NCBI GenBank assembly: GCA_905221605.1
Contig: CAJNDS010000302.1
Coordinates: 895,285-959,284 of the forward strand
Source: Symbiodinium natans
Lineage: Eukaryota; Sar; Dinophyceae; Suessiales; Symbiodiniaceae
Direction: 5' to 3'
Length of the DNA: 64,000 nucleotides
Shown here: piece by piece, positions 30,980 to 39,869 of the stretch
How positions within the stretch are numbered: position 1 is the stretch's first letter
Layout of the letters: each line of letters begins with the position of its first letter
Made by a program: the position numbers and the translations under genes
The notes under the pieces: generated by a model
What the model was told of the DNA's origin: nothing
Seen by the model: only the letters and a program-made list of their open reading frames with translations
Databases searched by the model: none

Positions 30980-32360
30980 GGCAAGAAGCAGCTTTCTGCC
31001 TCTTGCTCTCCATGCTTCTGAAAGAGCTCGGCCAGCTCCTCCGGGTGCACCAGGCTGCAACCCTAAGCTTATACCCAAAGTTCAACACCCGATATAGGGT
31101 TTGGGGTTTAGGGTTTAGGGTTTAGGGTTTAGGGTTTAGGGTTTAGGGTTTAGGGCTTAAGGTTTAGGGTTTAAGGTTTAGGGTTTAGGGTTTAGGGTTT
31201 CGGGTAAGCCCTCCCCTGTGGAGGACTTCAGGGCTTCAGTAGCAGCTTTCAAGGGTCAAGGAGCTCCCCGTTGCCACCCTTATTTTGGCGTTTTCCCAAT
31301 AATGTTGACTTCGCATTAATAAACCCCCCCCCCACCCCCCACCCCCCCCTTCATTGATCAATCTCTCCGGCCAGGGCCTCCTCAATAATGTTCGCCTAAA
31401 TCCTGGTAGGACGTACTATTAGTTTTAGTATTAGGTAGTAGCACCACGCCCGTAAAACCCGGATTTCCCGGGTCGGATTTTACAATTGTGGCGGGCTACA
31501 CTATTGTGTTCCGGCAGCGGGATTTTACAATTGCGGGTGGATCCACTAATGTGAAGTCAACATTATGGGGGATACCCTTCTTGTTGTACTCCCAAACTAC
31601 ACAAAACCCTGGCTGTAGGAACCTCCCAAAAAGGACCCGCAATAAAACCCCTGTGATGCTGATTCTAGGAACCGCCCAGTAGGGTACCCCAACTGTCGGA
31701 ATCCCCCTTCCCTTGTAAACCCTTTCGTAAAGCATCCCGTAAAGCTGACCTCAAACGGGGGGCAGCGCCTGCTGCGAGGCTTTCCGCAGCCACGTGACGG
31801 CCCAAGCTGGCAAGGCCTAGTCTAGGGTTTTTAGGGCTTATCAGGGTTCAGGCTTCAAAGGGTTCAGGGATTAGGCCTTGAAGGGTTTAGGGTGTATGCT
31901 TTAAAGGGTTTGGGCCTTGAAGGGTTAAAGGGGTTAAAGGGTTTAGGTTTTGAAGCGTTGAGGGTTTGAGGGGTTTAGGGCCTAGGCATACGAGGGCCGA
32001 GGAGTCTGGGATGGCCTTCCACCTGGGAAGTGTCATGTCGCTTTAGGGCACTTTGATTCAGACCTCGGCTTCCCTCAGCAGCACGAGCTTCACAAAAGAG
32101 GCTGTATTTTCATCACCTACTTGGAGGTTCAGGGTACTTACAACTTAGAAGTGTAGTTATAACCCTTAAGTACCCTAATAGGGTTAGACTTGGGTTCTAA
32201 TTACAGCTATAACTAGCATGAACCTCCAAGTAGCCACTGTAATACTGCAGCCTTTAGCCCTACAAGACCATGAAACAGGAGGCCCTGAGACAGGGGCGAG
32301 ACCCCGTAGGTCCAGCAGCACTCCCCGCAGCGGAAGCGAATCCTGGGCACTTCGGCCGAA
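30980..32360 (+). CDS. Gene E: probable further plus-strand exons
   Basis: Less certain than A, B or D. The best exons are 30980-31044 (Leu-rich, ends at GTGCAC), a short exon about 31236-31288 that stops where the family I9 element begins, one ending at a GC donor near 31815, one about 32075-32122 ending at GTTCAG inside the family I3 element, and one from about 32251 into the CCCTAAA array near 32375. Frames are coding-like with high GC3, but phases are not settled and they could belong to gene D. No family recognised. Confidence 0.3.
31090..31205 (+). repeat. TTTAGGG array
   Basis: About 15 units in the intron after exon 30980-31044. Confidence 0.9.
31295..31571. mobile_element. Long inverted-repeat element, family I9
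   Basis: Ends CCCAATAATGTTGACTTCGC and GTGAAGTCAACATTATGGGG, about 275 bp apart, with two ATTTTACAATTG repeats inside. Confidence 0.65.
32120..32230. mobile_element. Inverted-repeat element, family I3
   Basis: Ends CTTGGAGGTTCAGGGTACTT and GCATGAACCTCCAAG. Third copy of the family. Confidence 0.85.
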
Positions 32361-32374
32361 TCGACGCCCGAAAC

Positions 32375-32860
32375 CCGAAACCCTAAACCCTAAAACCTAA
32401 ACCCTAAACCCTAACCCTAAATCCTAACCCTAAACCCTAAACCCGAAACCCTAAACCCTAAACCTTTGAACCGCACGAGCCGGGATCCAAGGCATCTGCC
32501 TGCTTCGTGACACTTGCGACGAGGCTGTGGAGAAACCTTCCAAACAGGAATAGAGCCTGGAGCCTGGAAAGAGAGAACTGAGTCTGAATTCCCAACAGGA
32601 ATGTACCCTGGGAAAACTACGCCTAAATCCCTAAACCCTAAACCCTAAACCCTAAACCCTAAACCCTAAACCCTAAACCCTAAACCCTAAACCTTTCTGA
32701 CTTTGTGCAAAGGCTAGGGACGTTCTACCCCCACCCTGGTGGATGTCGGCGGGCGCCAGTCGAAGCTTTGGTTCTTCCTCGGCACTGGTGCACCCCCCCC
32801 CCCCCCCGCAAATTCCTAGGGCTTAGGGTTTAGGGTTTAGGGTTTAGGGTTTAGGGGTTT
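32375..32860. repeat. CCCTAAA arrays, poly-C, then TTTAGGG array
   Basis: CCCTAAA at 32375-32465 and 32625-32695, poly-C at about 32792-32806, TTTAGGG at 32820-32860. The segments between (32466-32624, 32696-32790) look exon-like but were not modelled. Confidence 0.8.
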
Positions 32861-33278
32861 TTGTGGGTTTTGGGTTAGGACGTTCAAGGCTCAGAACCAC
32901 CCCAAGTAGCCCGAATGTATCACAAGTTTGCCTATAGGATCCCGAGGGGGGATTCTGACTGTGCTCAGAAGGCAGTCAAGCTTCTGCGGCCAAGCGCTGC
33001 AACGCAGGCACCTGTCACTGCAGTGCCGTGCAAGAATGGGAGAATCCACCGAGGCCCCGGGCCCAAGGTTGTCTAGGTTGCAAAGCCGGGCCCCCCCTTT
33101 TTTTGGCCTCACTCGACAAGCGTAATGCAAGAGCTGCGCCGGCCGTCATGGCTTGAGCCAGGATTTCCCGGCATATGCGGCCTGTCGGAGTGGATCTCTT
33201 CGTGAATCTGCAATGCTATGCCTTGCTCGTCTTCGACGTCAAGGCATCAACGGCATCAAGCCATTGGGTCGTATGATG

Positions 33279-35321
33279 TCAAGCCGGCTTCTTAAGCCGG
33301 GCCTGACTCGCAAAAAAAGCTCCCAGAAGCAGCGGAGGGATGCTGATCAGCCGCAGCGCGACGGTGAAGCCGCCAGAGAGATCACGGCAGGTGCCCAGCA
33401 AGAAGGGCGAGCTTCCTGTACCCAGTAAGTTACAAAAAGTATTGTAGCCCAGAATGCGACCGATCTCAGCTCGACTGACCCCCTGGGCCGAAAAACTCAG
33501 CCCTGCCAGGAGCAAGCTCTGCAAGATTCCAGTGCAGATCCCACGCAGCACCCCGTAGCAAACAGCTCCGAACCAACTTCCGATCGAGGAGAGGATCAGC
33601 GTAGAAATGGATGCCAGGATGCCTGCGAGTGCCAGCAGGGCGGCCGGCAGCCACGTCAGGCTGCTGTATGCATCCATCAACTCGCCGACAGCAGGAAGAG
33701 AGATCGAAGTGACCACTGCCATCGGGGTGAAAATCAGCCAGGGAACCGACACTTCAGCCGATGACTCTGCGACGATCTCCACCATGTAGAAATCGGAGCC
33801 GCCAAACATCATTGCGTAGAAGAAGGTAAGCCCAAAGTGTGCCCAAAACTGGCGAATGTCAGTCCGCATCTCAGGCATTTCCTGCACTTCCTTCACTTTC
33901 GAGGCTTCCGCGTCCTTCAATTCCGTCAATGGCTCACACATGGCATTTGCCTCTTCCATTTCCACGTCCGCTGTTTCTATGATCCCATCTGGCCGCAAGC
34001 CACAAACTTCAGGGCTCCTCCGAAGGAGCAAGAAGCTCAGTGGCGCCAACGAGAGATTCAAAACCGCTCCCACCAAAGCGGCCTGGTGCCAGTTATAGCG
34101 CTCCACGACAAAAGCAATGAAGCTGCCAAAGAGAGCCTGGCCAAGCCACTGGGCGGTGAAAATAACACCGATGGCGCGGCCGCGTTTCTGGTGGAACCAT
34201 TGCTGCACGCATGCGCTGGGAAAGATCTCCCCCGCGCCCAGGCACATGAGCCGCAAGAAGAAGAACATGAAGACTGCCTGACACTGGAAATGCGGGGAAG
34301 TGCGATATCAACTCTGAAGGTTGGCTTGGGCTTCCTGGCACAAGAACAATGTCTAGGCATACTAATGCAAAGATGCCCGCGAACGTGTTAGAGAGTCCGA
34401 CGGTAACTGTTTGTCCAAACACAGCGAATTTCAACCCAGGTCCGGCAAAGGCCTTGAATGCAAAGAAAGCGCAAACGATGCCCTGGAAACATAGAAACAA
34501 AAAATTGAAAAATATATCTTAAGTAAAAATGTAACTAAAAATGAACATGAAAATAAAAGTAAAATAAAAATAAGGATGAAAAAAAAGTGCTCTGGCCTCG
34601 ACACGAAGCATCATCCTATTCTCGGGGCACTGCCAAGTGGCAAAGACTGCGAGTGAGGCACTGATGGCAACTTGCCTGGGGTCTTTCTTGAATGGTTTCC
34701 CATGTGGGTTGAGGGTTTGGGGTATGGGGTTTAGGGTTTAGGGTTTAGGGTTTAGGGTTTAGGGTTTAGGGTTTCGGAAACTTGAATGATTTCATTGCCA
34801 CCCCTTAACCAGGAAGAGCCGCAGCAGGGAGATGCACACCCGTCCGCCGAAGTAGTCTACGGCCCAGCCGAGCAGGGGCTGACATAGGCCAGCCATGATG
34901 GTAGCTGCTGAGAAGAAGCCACCAAGATGAGCATGAGAGAGCTCAAAATCTTCCAGCAAGTGAGGCACCGTGTAGGTCATCACCTTGTTTTCTCCTGAAA
35001 GTTCATAAACTCAATGCCGCTTTTGTCACTGGTCTTTTTACGCTTCACTGAATCCGGTGGAAACTACTATGACGACAATAGATTCAACTTCCTTTGCACT
35101 TAGATGATCTTAGATGCAGATATGCATCATCCAAATACTCCGCTGACAAGGCCATGTTAAGCCTGTAAAAAGAAAGGGGCTTAAAGCAGGTGGGAACCAA
35201 CATGACTTAGGTCGAGGCCTTGCACCTTGAAGATCTTGCAGAGGATGCAAGCAAACACGATGACCCAGCCATAGAAGCAGCCCTCCTCCTTTGCACCATC
35301 CTTGCCACGGTTGAAGGACAT
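33279..35321 (-). CDS. Major facilitator superfamily transporter
   Basis: Four exons on the minus strand: 35207-35321 (ATG at 35321), 34840-34994, 34342-34482 and 33279-34283, all in phase, giving about 471 residues with roughly 12 hydrophobic helices. The first exon has the N-terminal helix start GCFYGWVIVFAC. Exon 2 holds the GWAVDYFGGR loop-2/3 signature. Exon 4 has RGRAIGV in helix 4-5 and RRSPEVCGLRPDG before the central loop, followed by a C-terminal six-helix half that ends in a Lys-rich tail. The layout resembles monocarboxylate/oxalate-type MFS proteins, but the substrate cannot be read. Intron 2 (34483-34839) contains a TTTAGGG array (34715-34772). The arginine kinase stop lies about 250 bp upstream on the same strand. 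Confidence 0.9.
34715..34772 (+). repeat. TTTAGGG array inside an MFS intron
   Basis: Seven to eight units within the intron 34483-34839. Seen from the gene (minus strand) it reads CCCTAAA. Confidence 0.9.
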
Positions 35322-35468
35322 GTTGAGGTGGCGGAGCCAAAAGCTGCGGGTGCCCCCCAATCTCCGAAGGAGTTTGACTGTAGACTGTGAACAAGACCAT
35401 GCTCTTCCCCAAGATCAAGGACCCTTTTTAAAACCGCCGTTCCGATCGCCAATGATTTAGAGCTGAAA

Positions 35469-35571
35469 GTGGACAAGAGTTTCGGACACAGGGACCTACC
35501 CTGGCCTGTCCATGTGTGAAGAAAGGGGGATTAGGTGGACAAGAGTTTCGGACACAGGGACCTACCCTGGC
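35469..35571. repeat. 37-bp direct repeat downstream of arginine kinase
   Basis: GTGGACAAGAGTTTCGGACA... occurs at 35469-35505 and 35535-35571 (offset 66 bp). The second copy abuts the arginine kinase stop codon, so the repeat is in the 3' UTR or intergenic spacer. Confidence 0.9.
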
Positions 35572-35573
35572 GA

Positions 35574-36767
35574 TTAAGCAAGAAGGGACTCTATAGCCTC
35601 GCCCTTCTCGAGGGCTTCTTCCAGCTTCACAAGCTTGGCACATCCTTCGACTGTGATGTTCACAAGGTCAACTTCGGAAGTTCCCAGGCGGTCCAAGTTG
35701 GAGATATCCCAAACACCTCCAGAAGAGGCGGAGTCCACACCCGCAGCGCCACGGAGCTGAAGTCTCAACTTTTGACAGATGGTCTTGAAATCAGGGCGCA
35801 GGGATAGGAGGGGCAGCTTCATCATGACAGAAGCACGGAGACCGGTGCCCAGGTTGGAGGGACAAGTCAGAATGTAGCCGAGGTGGTCGTTGTGCATGAA
35901 ATCGCATCCCTGCTCCTTGACGGCTTCCTGAACCACCTGGGCAGCATTGCAGAAGCGAGAGAAGACCTGATTCATGTCGGCGCCCGTCTGCATCGAAATG
36001 ATGCGAATGTGATCCTCCTCGTTCACCCAAACAATGAAATTACTCGCCTCGTTGATGAAGATCCCCCGCGCATCAGGCCACTGGCGGCCCGAACCGGAGG
36101 ACCGAAGCAGCGTGGAGTCCGGCTCTTGGAACAGGAAACGATCCTTTCTCAGCTGCTCCTCCTGCTCAGGCGTCATCCCACCGGGCTTCTTTGTGTAAGA
36201 CTGAGACCCCGCAAGAGGAAAATAATCACCTGCCAGCTCGCCAGTCAACGACTTAAGAGCGTTAACGACAACGCGCTCCACTTCGCGACGGTCCTCCTTG
36301 CTGCAACTGGGAGGGAGGCGGATGCCACGGAGAGATCTTCCCGTGCGCACGCGGGTGGAGATCACGTGCATTCCGGTTGGGTCTATTTGAGTACTGCTCA
36401 GTTTGGAGCAGTCCCAGTCTGTGGGATGTTTAGCTTCAGGCTTGTACCCACCATGGCGGATATCAATGACAGGGTCGAACAGGTCCTTGAAAACCTCGTA
36501 ACTTTCTTCATCACCAGCAACCATACCCACTGTCTTGATCATGGGATGTCCCTTGTTGTCCATGCCAGTTTTGATACATTTGGCCAAACTCACACCGTTG
36601 GATGTCTTCAGGCCCTTGAGCTTGTCGTACAAGCTGGGGTCCTTCTTGAGCACATCCGCCATCACGGAGTTGTGCTCGCGCAAATCTGGGCACTGCTCGG
36701 GAGCCTCATCCGCAGGAAATCCAGGAAACTCCTCGTCACCGAGGCCCGGTTGGGATGCGTAGTCCAT
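35574..36767 (-). CDS. Arginine kinase (ATP:guanido phosphotransferase)
   Basis: Intronless 397-residue frame with ATG at 36767 and TAA at 35574-35576. It catalyses reversible transfer of phosphate between ATP and a guanidino compound, most likely arginine, buffering ATP in the cytosol. The N-terminal guanidino-specificity region carries LKTSNGVSL and FDPVIDIRHGGY. The catalytic half has STRVRTGRSL, the NEEDHIRI stretch, the active-site loop CPSNLGTGLRAS with the conserved Cys, and RGAAGVDSASSGGVWDISN near the end. The length is slightly above the usual 355-360 because of an extended N-terminus. TTTG/TTTT-rich sequence lies upstream and AAAAG directly before the ATG could accept a spliced leader. 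Arginine rather than creatine specificity is inferred. Confidence 0.96.
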   Translation of the reverse strand: MDYASQPGLGDEEFPGFPADEAPEQCPDLREHNSVMADVLKKDPSLYDKLKGLKTSNGVSLAKCIKTGMDNKGHPMIKTVGMVAGDEESYEVFKDLFDPVIDIRHGGYKPEAKHPTDWDCSKLSSTQIDPTGMHVISTRVRTGRSLRGIRLPPSCSKEDRREVERVVVNALKSLTGELAGDYFPLAGSQSYTKKPGGMTPEQEEQLRKDRFLFQEPDSTLLRSSGSGRQWPDARGIFINEASNFIVWVNEEDHIRIISMQTGADMNQVFSRFCNAAQVVQEAVKEQGCDFMHNDHLGYILTCPSNLGTGLRASVMMKLPLLSLRPDFKTICQKLRLQLRGAAGVDSASSGGVWDISNLDRLGTSEVDLVNITVEGCAKLVKLEEALEKGEAIESLLA

Positions 36768-36929
36768 CTTTTCGCTGCTCCTTTAAACGCCCTGCTGGCT
36801 ACATGTGATTTTTGTTCGTCCTTTGTTGCTTTGTTGAAAATACAAAACAACAAGGCATGTGTTAAGGCTGGCGCTTATGGTAAACACTTCGGCAGGGGAG
36901 ATACCAGCGGGGGCCTTTCTGATTATGCC

Positions 36930-37390
36930 GTGTGATGCGCCATGCATATCGTCTGCGCGTTCTGTGGGCAGGGCGTAGAAGGAGTCTTAGAGCCGACCGA
37001 CTCGAGTGCGCTTGAAAGATCGTGGCTTCGTGGAACAACCCTTTGCAGAAAAGCAATTGCCCTCCCGCTGCTGCCATTGTTCGCCAGTTGCTTGGCACGA
37101 GTTCACCAATGCAACCAGGCAATGCTGGAGATTCAGGCAAACCCCCCTTGGCCCGCAATCCTCGCAACTGTTGTCATCTTTGGAACCTCGTATCGACTTC
37201 TGGTTCCAAAAGCGCTGACAGTTGCGAAGGCCTTTAAACCCTAAAACCCTGAAACCCAAACCCTATGACTTTCAAACCCTCGTGAAACCCCACACCCTAA
37301 AACCTTGCGTACCCACCATACAACAAAAGGGCCATGGACACCAATGGAAGACCACAACACATGACAAATTTGGTATCCATTGAAAAGCTT
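36930..37390 (-). CDS. Gene F: partial minus-strand exons
   Basis: The best exon is 37304-37387: 84 bp, open, rich in Leu/Val/Met (probable membrane helix), acceptor TTCTGCAAG and donor GTTTTAGGG on the minus strand, so its intron again begins with a telomere-like unit (37232-37303). Downstream, about 36930-37170 is open in two frames on the same strand and probably holds another exon. It lies just upstream of arginine kinase. No family recognised. Confidence 0.35.
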
Positions 37391-37579
37391 GCAGAACAAA
37401 AGTGTTTTGGAGATGCGCAAGCTGGCTGGTTCCCCAAATGGATTTATCTGGCCTTTTCTTGCCTTGACATGGGTCTGTTTTGTAGGCAAGAGGTGTGTGG
37501 GAGCAGACGGTGCAGGCCCCGCCTCCCCAGGCCCCCCCAACGTCCCTCCTCTCCGGGAGCTGCATTGGGCCAGGCCGAG

Positions 37580-37675
37580 GCGGTTTAGGGTTTAGGGTTG
37601 AGGGTTTAGGGTTGAGGGTTTAGGGTTGAGGGTTGAGGGTTTAAGGTTTAGTGTTGAGGGTTGATGGCTTGGGGT
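37580..37675 (+). repeat. TTTAGGG/TTGAGGG array
   Basis: About 13 mixed units. The stretch 37675-38150 beyond it shows no convincing gene. Confidence 0.85.
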
Positions 37676-38490
37676 TCAGGAACTGGAGATGTCGGTGTAT
37701 GGAATCTACGGCAGTGCAAGAGGTGTCGATCGTTGCTGAAGGGCATGTGCTGCCCGCCTTGCGTGCAGCGCAGTGAACCTCGAGCAGAGATGATGGAGGA
37801 ACGTGCGGCAGTAGCACCTTAGTTCATGCTGCACGTGCCTCGAAGGCATTCAGCTACCACATGATGGCACATATGCTTCTTTTGCCCAGGACCTGCCCCC
37901 TCCCTCAATCTAGATCGACATGCAGGGCCGGCATGGCAAGCGACGTGCATGCTAATTGCAACGAGGAACCGTGGCCAAAGCAACCGCATGTCGTGGGCTG
38001 CCTGGGCAAAACAAGGGATGCAAACAGCTGCTGGGTTGGCCTAGAACACGCCGCAACTGTCGCCCTTCCGCGCCTCCATAGCCAAGGTATCTTGAGGCCT
38101 CCACGACAGAGCTCTCCGGGATAAGGACTCGGGCCAGCATGGCTTCCACAACCCCCTCAGGAGGCCCTCGACCTCCTCAGCCCCATTCTCAGGGCACTTT
38201 TTTCTAGTTTTGGCTGCGAGTTGTGTGCCTCCTCGAAAGATGGGCCTATTTGCAGATGAGTCTTTGCGGATGCTGCATACTGATCCCTACAAGTACGACT
38301 GAAAACTAGCTCATGTGGAACCACTCGGTGTCGGAAGCAAGCAACAAGAATGAGTTGGTAACACATTCTGCACTGGCACAGGAGCGGAGTCTACCTCCGA
38401 GGCAGAAGGGCTCCCAGCTTTTGCGCCGAGCTCTGTTTCGAAGTGCCGCTCACCTCGCAGAGCACAGACATGCACAGAAAGTGCCTCTTG

Positions 38491-39006
38491 TCAGTGCAGG
38501 TTCTCGAAGTTGACCCGGTAGCCCAAAGCTTTCGCCCGCTTCACGTAGCCACTTTGCTCCAGAGATTCACCAGGGTCATCAACAAACAGTGGCTGGATGC
38601 CAGCCTCCATGGCCAGCTGAAGGCGACCCTCGTTCCAAGCACGGGCAGCTAGCATGTCTGACTCGGAGGGATCATAGATCTCGCGGTCCTCGTGCTCAAA
38701 GGTGGTGAAGTAGTCTCTCACAGCACATATGTGAGCCAGGCGTTGAACAAGGCTGTCAGGACCAAGATCTGTCAGTCTGGCCAACATTGTCTCGACGACC
38801 TGGTTGAAATCAGCTGAGGACCGTTGAATGAGGAATACCTGTCCGTTGCAGTTTCGGTCAGGCTTCTTGGCGATGCCCTGCAGATAACGCAGCAAACGTA
38901 GTCTCTGAGTCGGTCGGGCACGGCGCATCGCGAGGCGCACCAGCCCCGCTGTGGTGGCCAGATTCTGCAGCGGCTTCAAGACTTCCGCATCCACGTCAAG
39001 CTTCTT
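38491..39006 (-). CDS. Divergent N4BP2-like P-loop domain, C-terminal part
   Basis: Open frame of about 170 codons ending in TGA at 38491. The second half follows the pattern of the NEDD4-binding-protein-2-like/AAA_33 kinase domain: YDPSESDMLAARAWNEGRLQ, then AMEAGIQPLFVDD and YVKRAKALGYRVNF, matching the usual YxFDP...AHxWNxxR...VDNTN...YVxxAxxxGYxVxF order. The canonical NTN is replaced, and the Walker A part is not in this exon. The 5' end is likely an acceptor near 39006, so upstream exons are missing. Assignment rests on motif order only. Confidence 0.5.
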   Translation of the reverse strand, partial: KKLDVDAEVLKPLQNLATTAGLVRLAMRRARPTQRLRLLRYLQGIAKKPDRNCNGQVFLIQRSSADFNQVVETMLARLTDLGPDSLVQRLAHICAVRDYFTTFEHEDREIYDPSESDMLAARAWNEGRLQLAMEAGIQPLFVDDPGESLEQSGYVKRAKALGYRVNFENLH

Positions 39007-39530
39007 CGGCCTGGCGCCATCTCAGCATCCCATTGAGGACGGATGAAAGGTTCGTGACAAAAGTGCACCGGGGACAAAAAAAGACAATGACGGAAATGCA
39101 AAGGCATGGCCTCTCTCAACGCTGCACACATCGAGAAATGCACCTGCCTTGTGGTGCCAGCATCCTCCTTTGTGACGCTAGAATTGGCCGGCTGTAGCTG
39201 CTTCTCCTTGTCATGCACTGACGCACAAGCTTGGGTACTTGATCGAACCTTGTTGCGCCACTTACGCAGGTTAGGGGCGGCAGAGAGCGGCTATTTCTGC
39301 TGGCTACGAAACGTCTGGCGAAGATCGCATTTTTATCCACGGCCCCTGAAGTTCCAGAACCGATCAATCCTACACACATGCGTGAGCTCTGTATAAGTTC
39401 GACATGACTTCGACCCAAAAAGCCATCATTTTCCCGGGTAGGTGTGCGAGCTACCCTGAACCGTACCCGGGACCGTAAACCAAGCTGACAGCTCTCATCG
39501 TTGCCATCGTTTCATCACTGTTTGGCCCCT

Positions 39531-39863
39531 TCAGAGAATCTGAGGCTCCTTGGACGCGGTGGGCGCGGCAAGCGCGGCCGGCGCGGCCGCGGTCGCCAGT
39601 GCAGCAGGTGGGGCGGGTCGCGCATTCTCCGAAGCCTTCAGAGGGCCTGCAGCCTTCGGAGGGCCTGCAGCCTTCGGAGGGCCTGCAGACTTCGGAGGGC
39701 CTGCAGCCTTCGGAGGGCCTGCAGACTTCGGAGGGCCTGCAGCTTTGGCCTTGGCTTTGGGCGTGGGGATCTGCGCGACCAGGTCCGGATGACCAGCCAG
39801 GAGCCTCGGAATGCAAGCAGAAGGGCCGAGCGCAATGCTAGGATTGAAATGGATGTTTGGGGA
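39531..39863 (-). CDS. Gene H: Ala-Pro-Lys repeat exon
   Basis: Minus-strand exon with acceptor TCCTGAG before 39863 and TGA at 39531, high GC3. After about 35 ordinary residues it has KAKAKAAGPPK and then six-residue repeats AGPPK(S/A), ending in an Ala/Pro-rich tail. This kind of basic, disordered tail is seen in histone H1-like and other DNA-binding proteins, but no folded domain is present to support that. The 18-bp repeat is also open in other frames, so the frame choice rests on codon use. Confidence 0.4.
   Translation of the reverse strand, partial: SPNIHFNPSIALGPSACIPRLLAGHPDLVAQIPTPKAKAKAAGPPKSAGPPKAAGPPKSAGPPKAAGPPKAAGPLKASENARPAPPAALATAAAPAALAAPTASKEPQIL
39640..39750. repeat. 18-bp minisatellite
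   Basis: Six to seven copies of GGGCCTGCAGCCTTCGGA with a C/A alternation (GCAGCC/GCAGAC). It underlies the six-residue protein repeat of gene H. Confidence 0.9.
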
Positions 39864-39869
39864 CTCAGG

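Noticed and set aside
33145-33160. Possible relict of a trans-spliced leader (GGCTCAAG) on the minus strand
   Set aside because: Only the last few bases match the dinoflagellate leader as I recall it, which is not above chance.
35883-36935. Plus-strand ORF of 350 codons
   Set aside because: It is antisense to arginine kinase.
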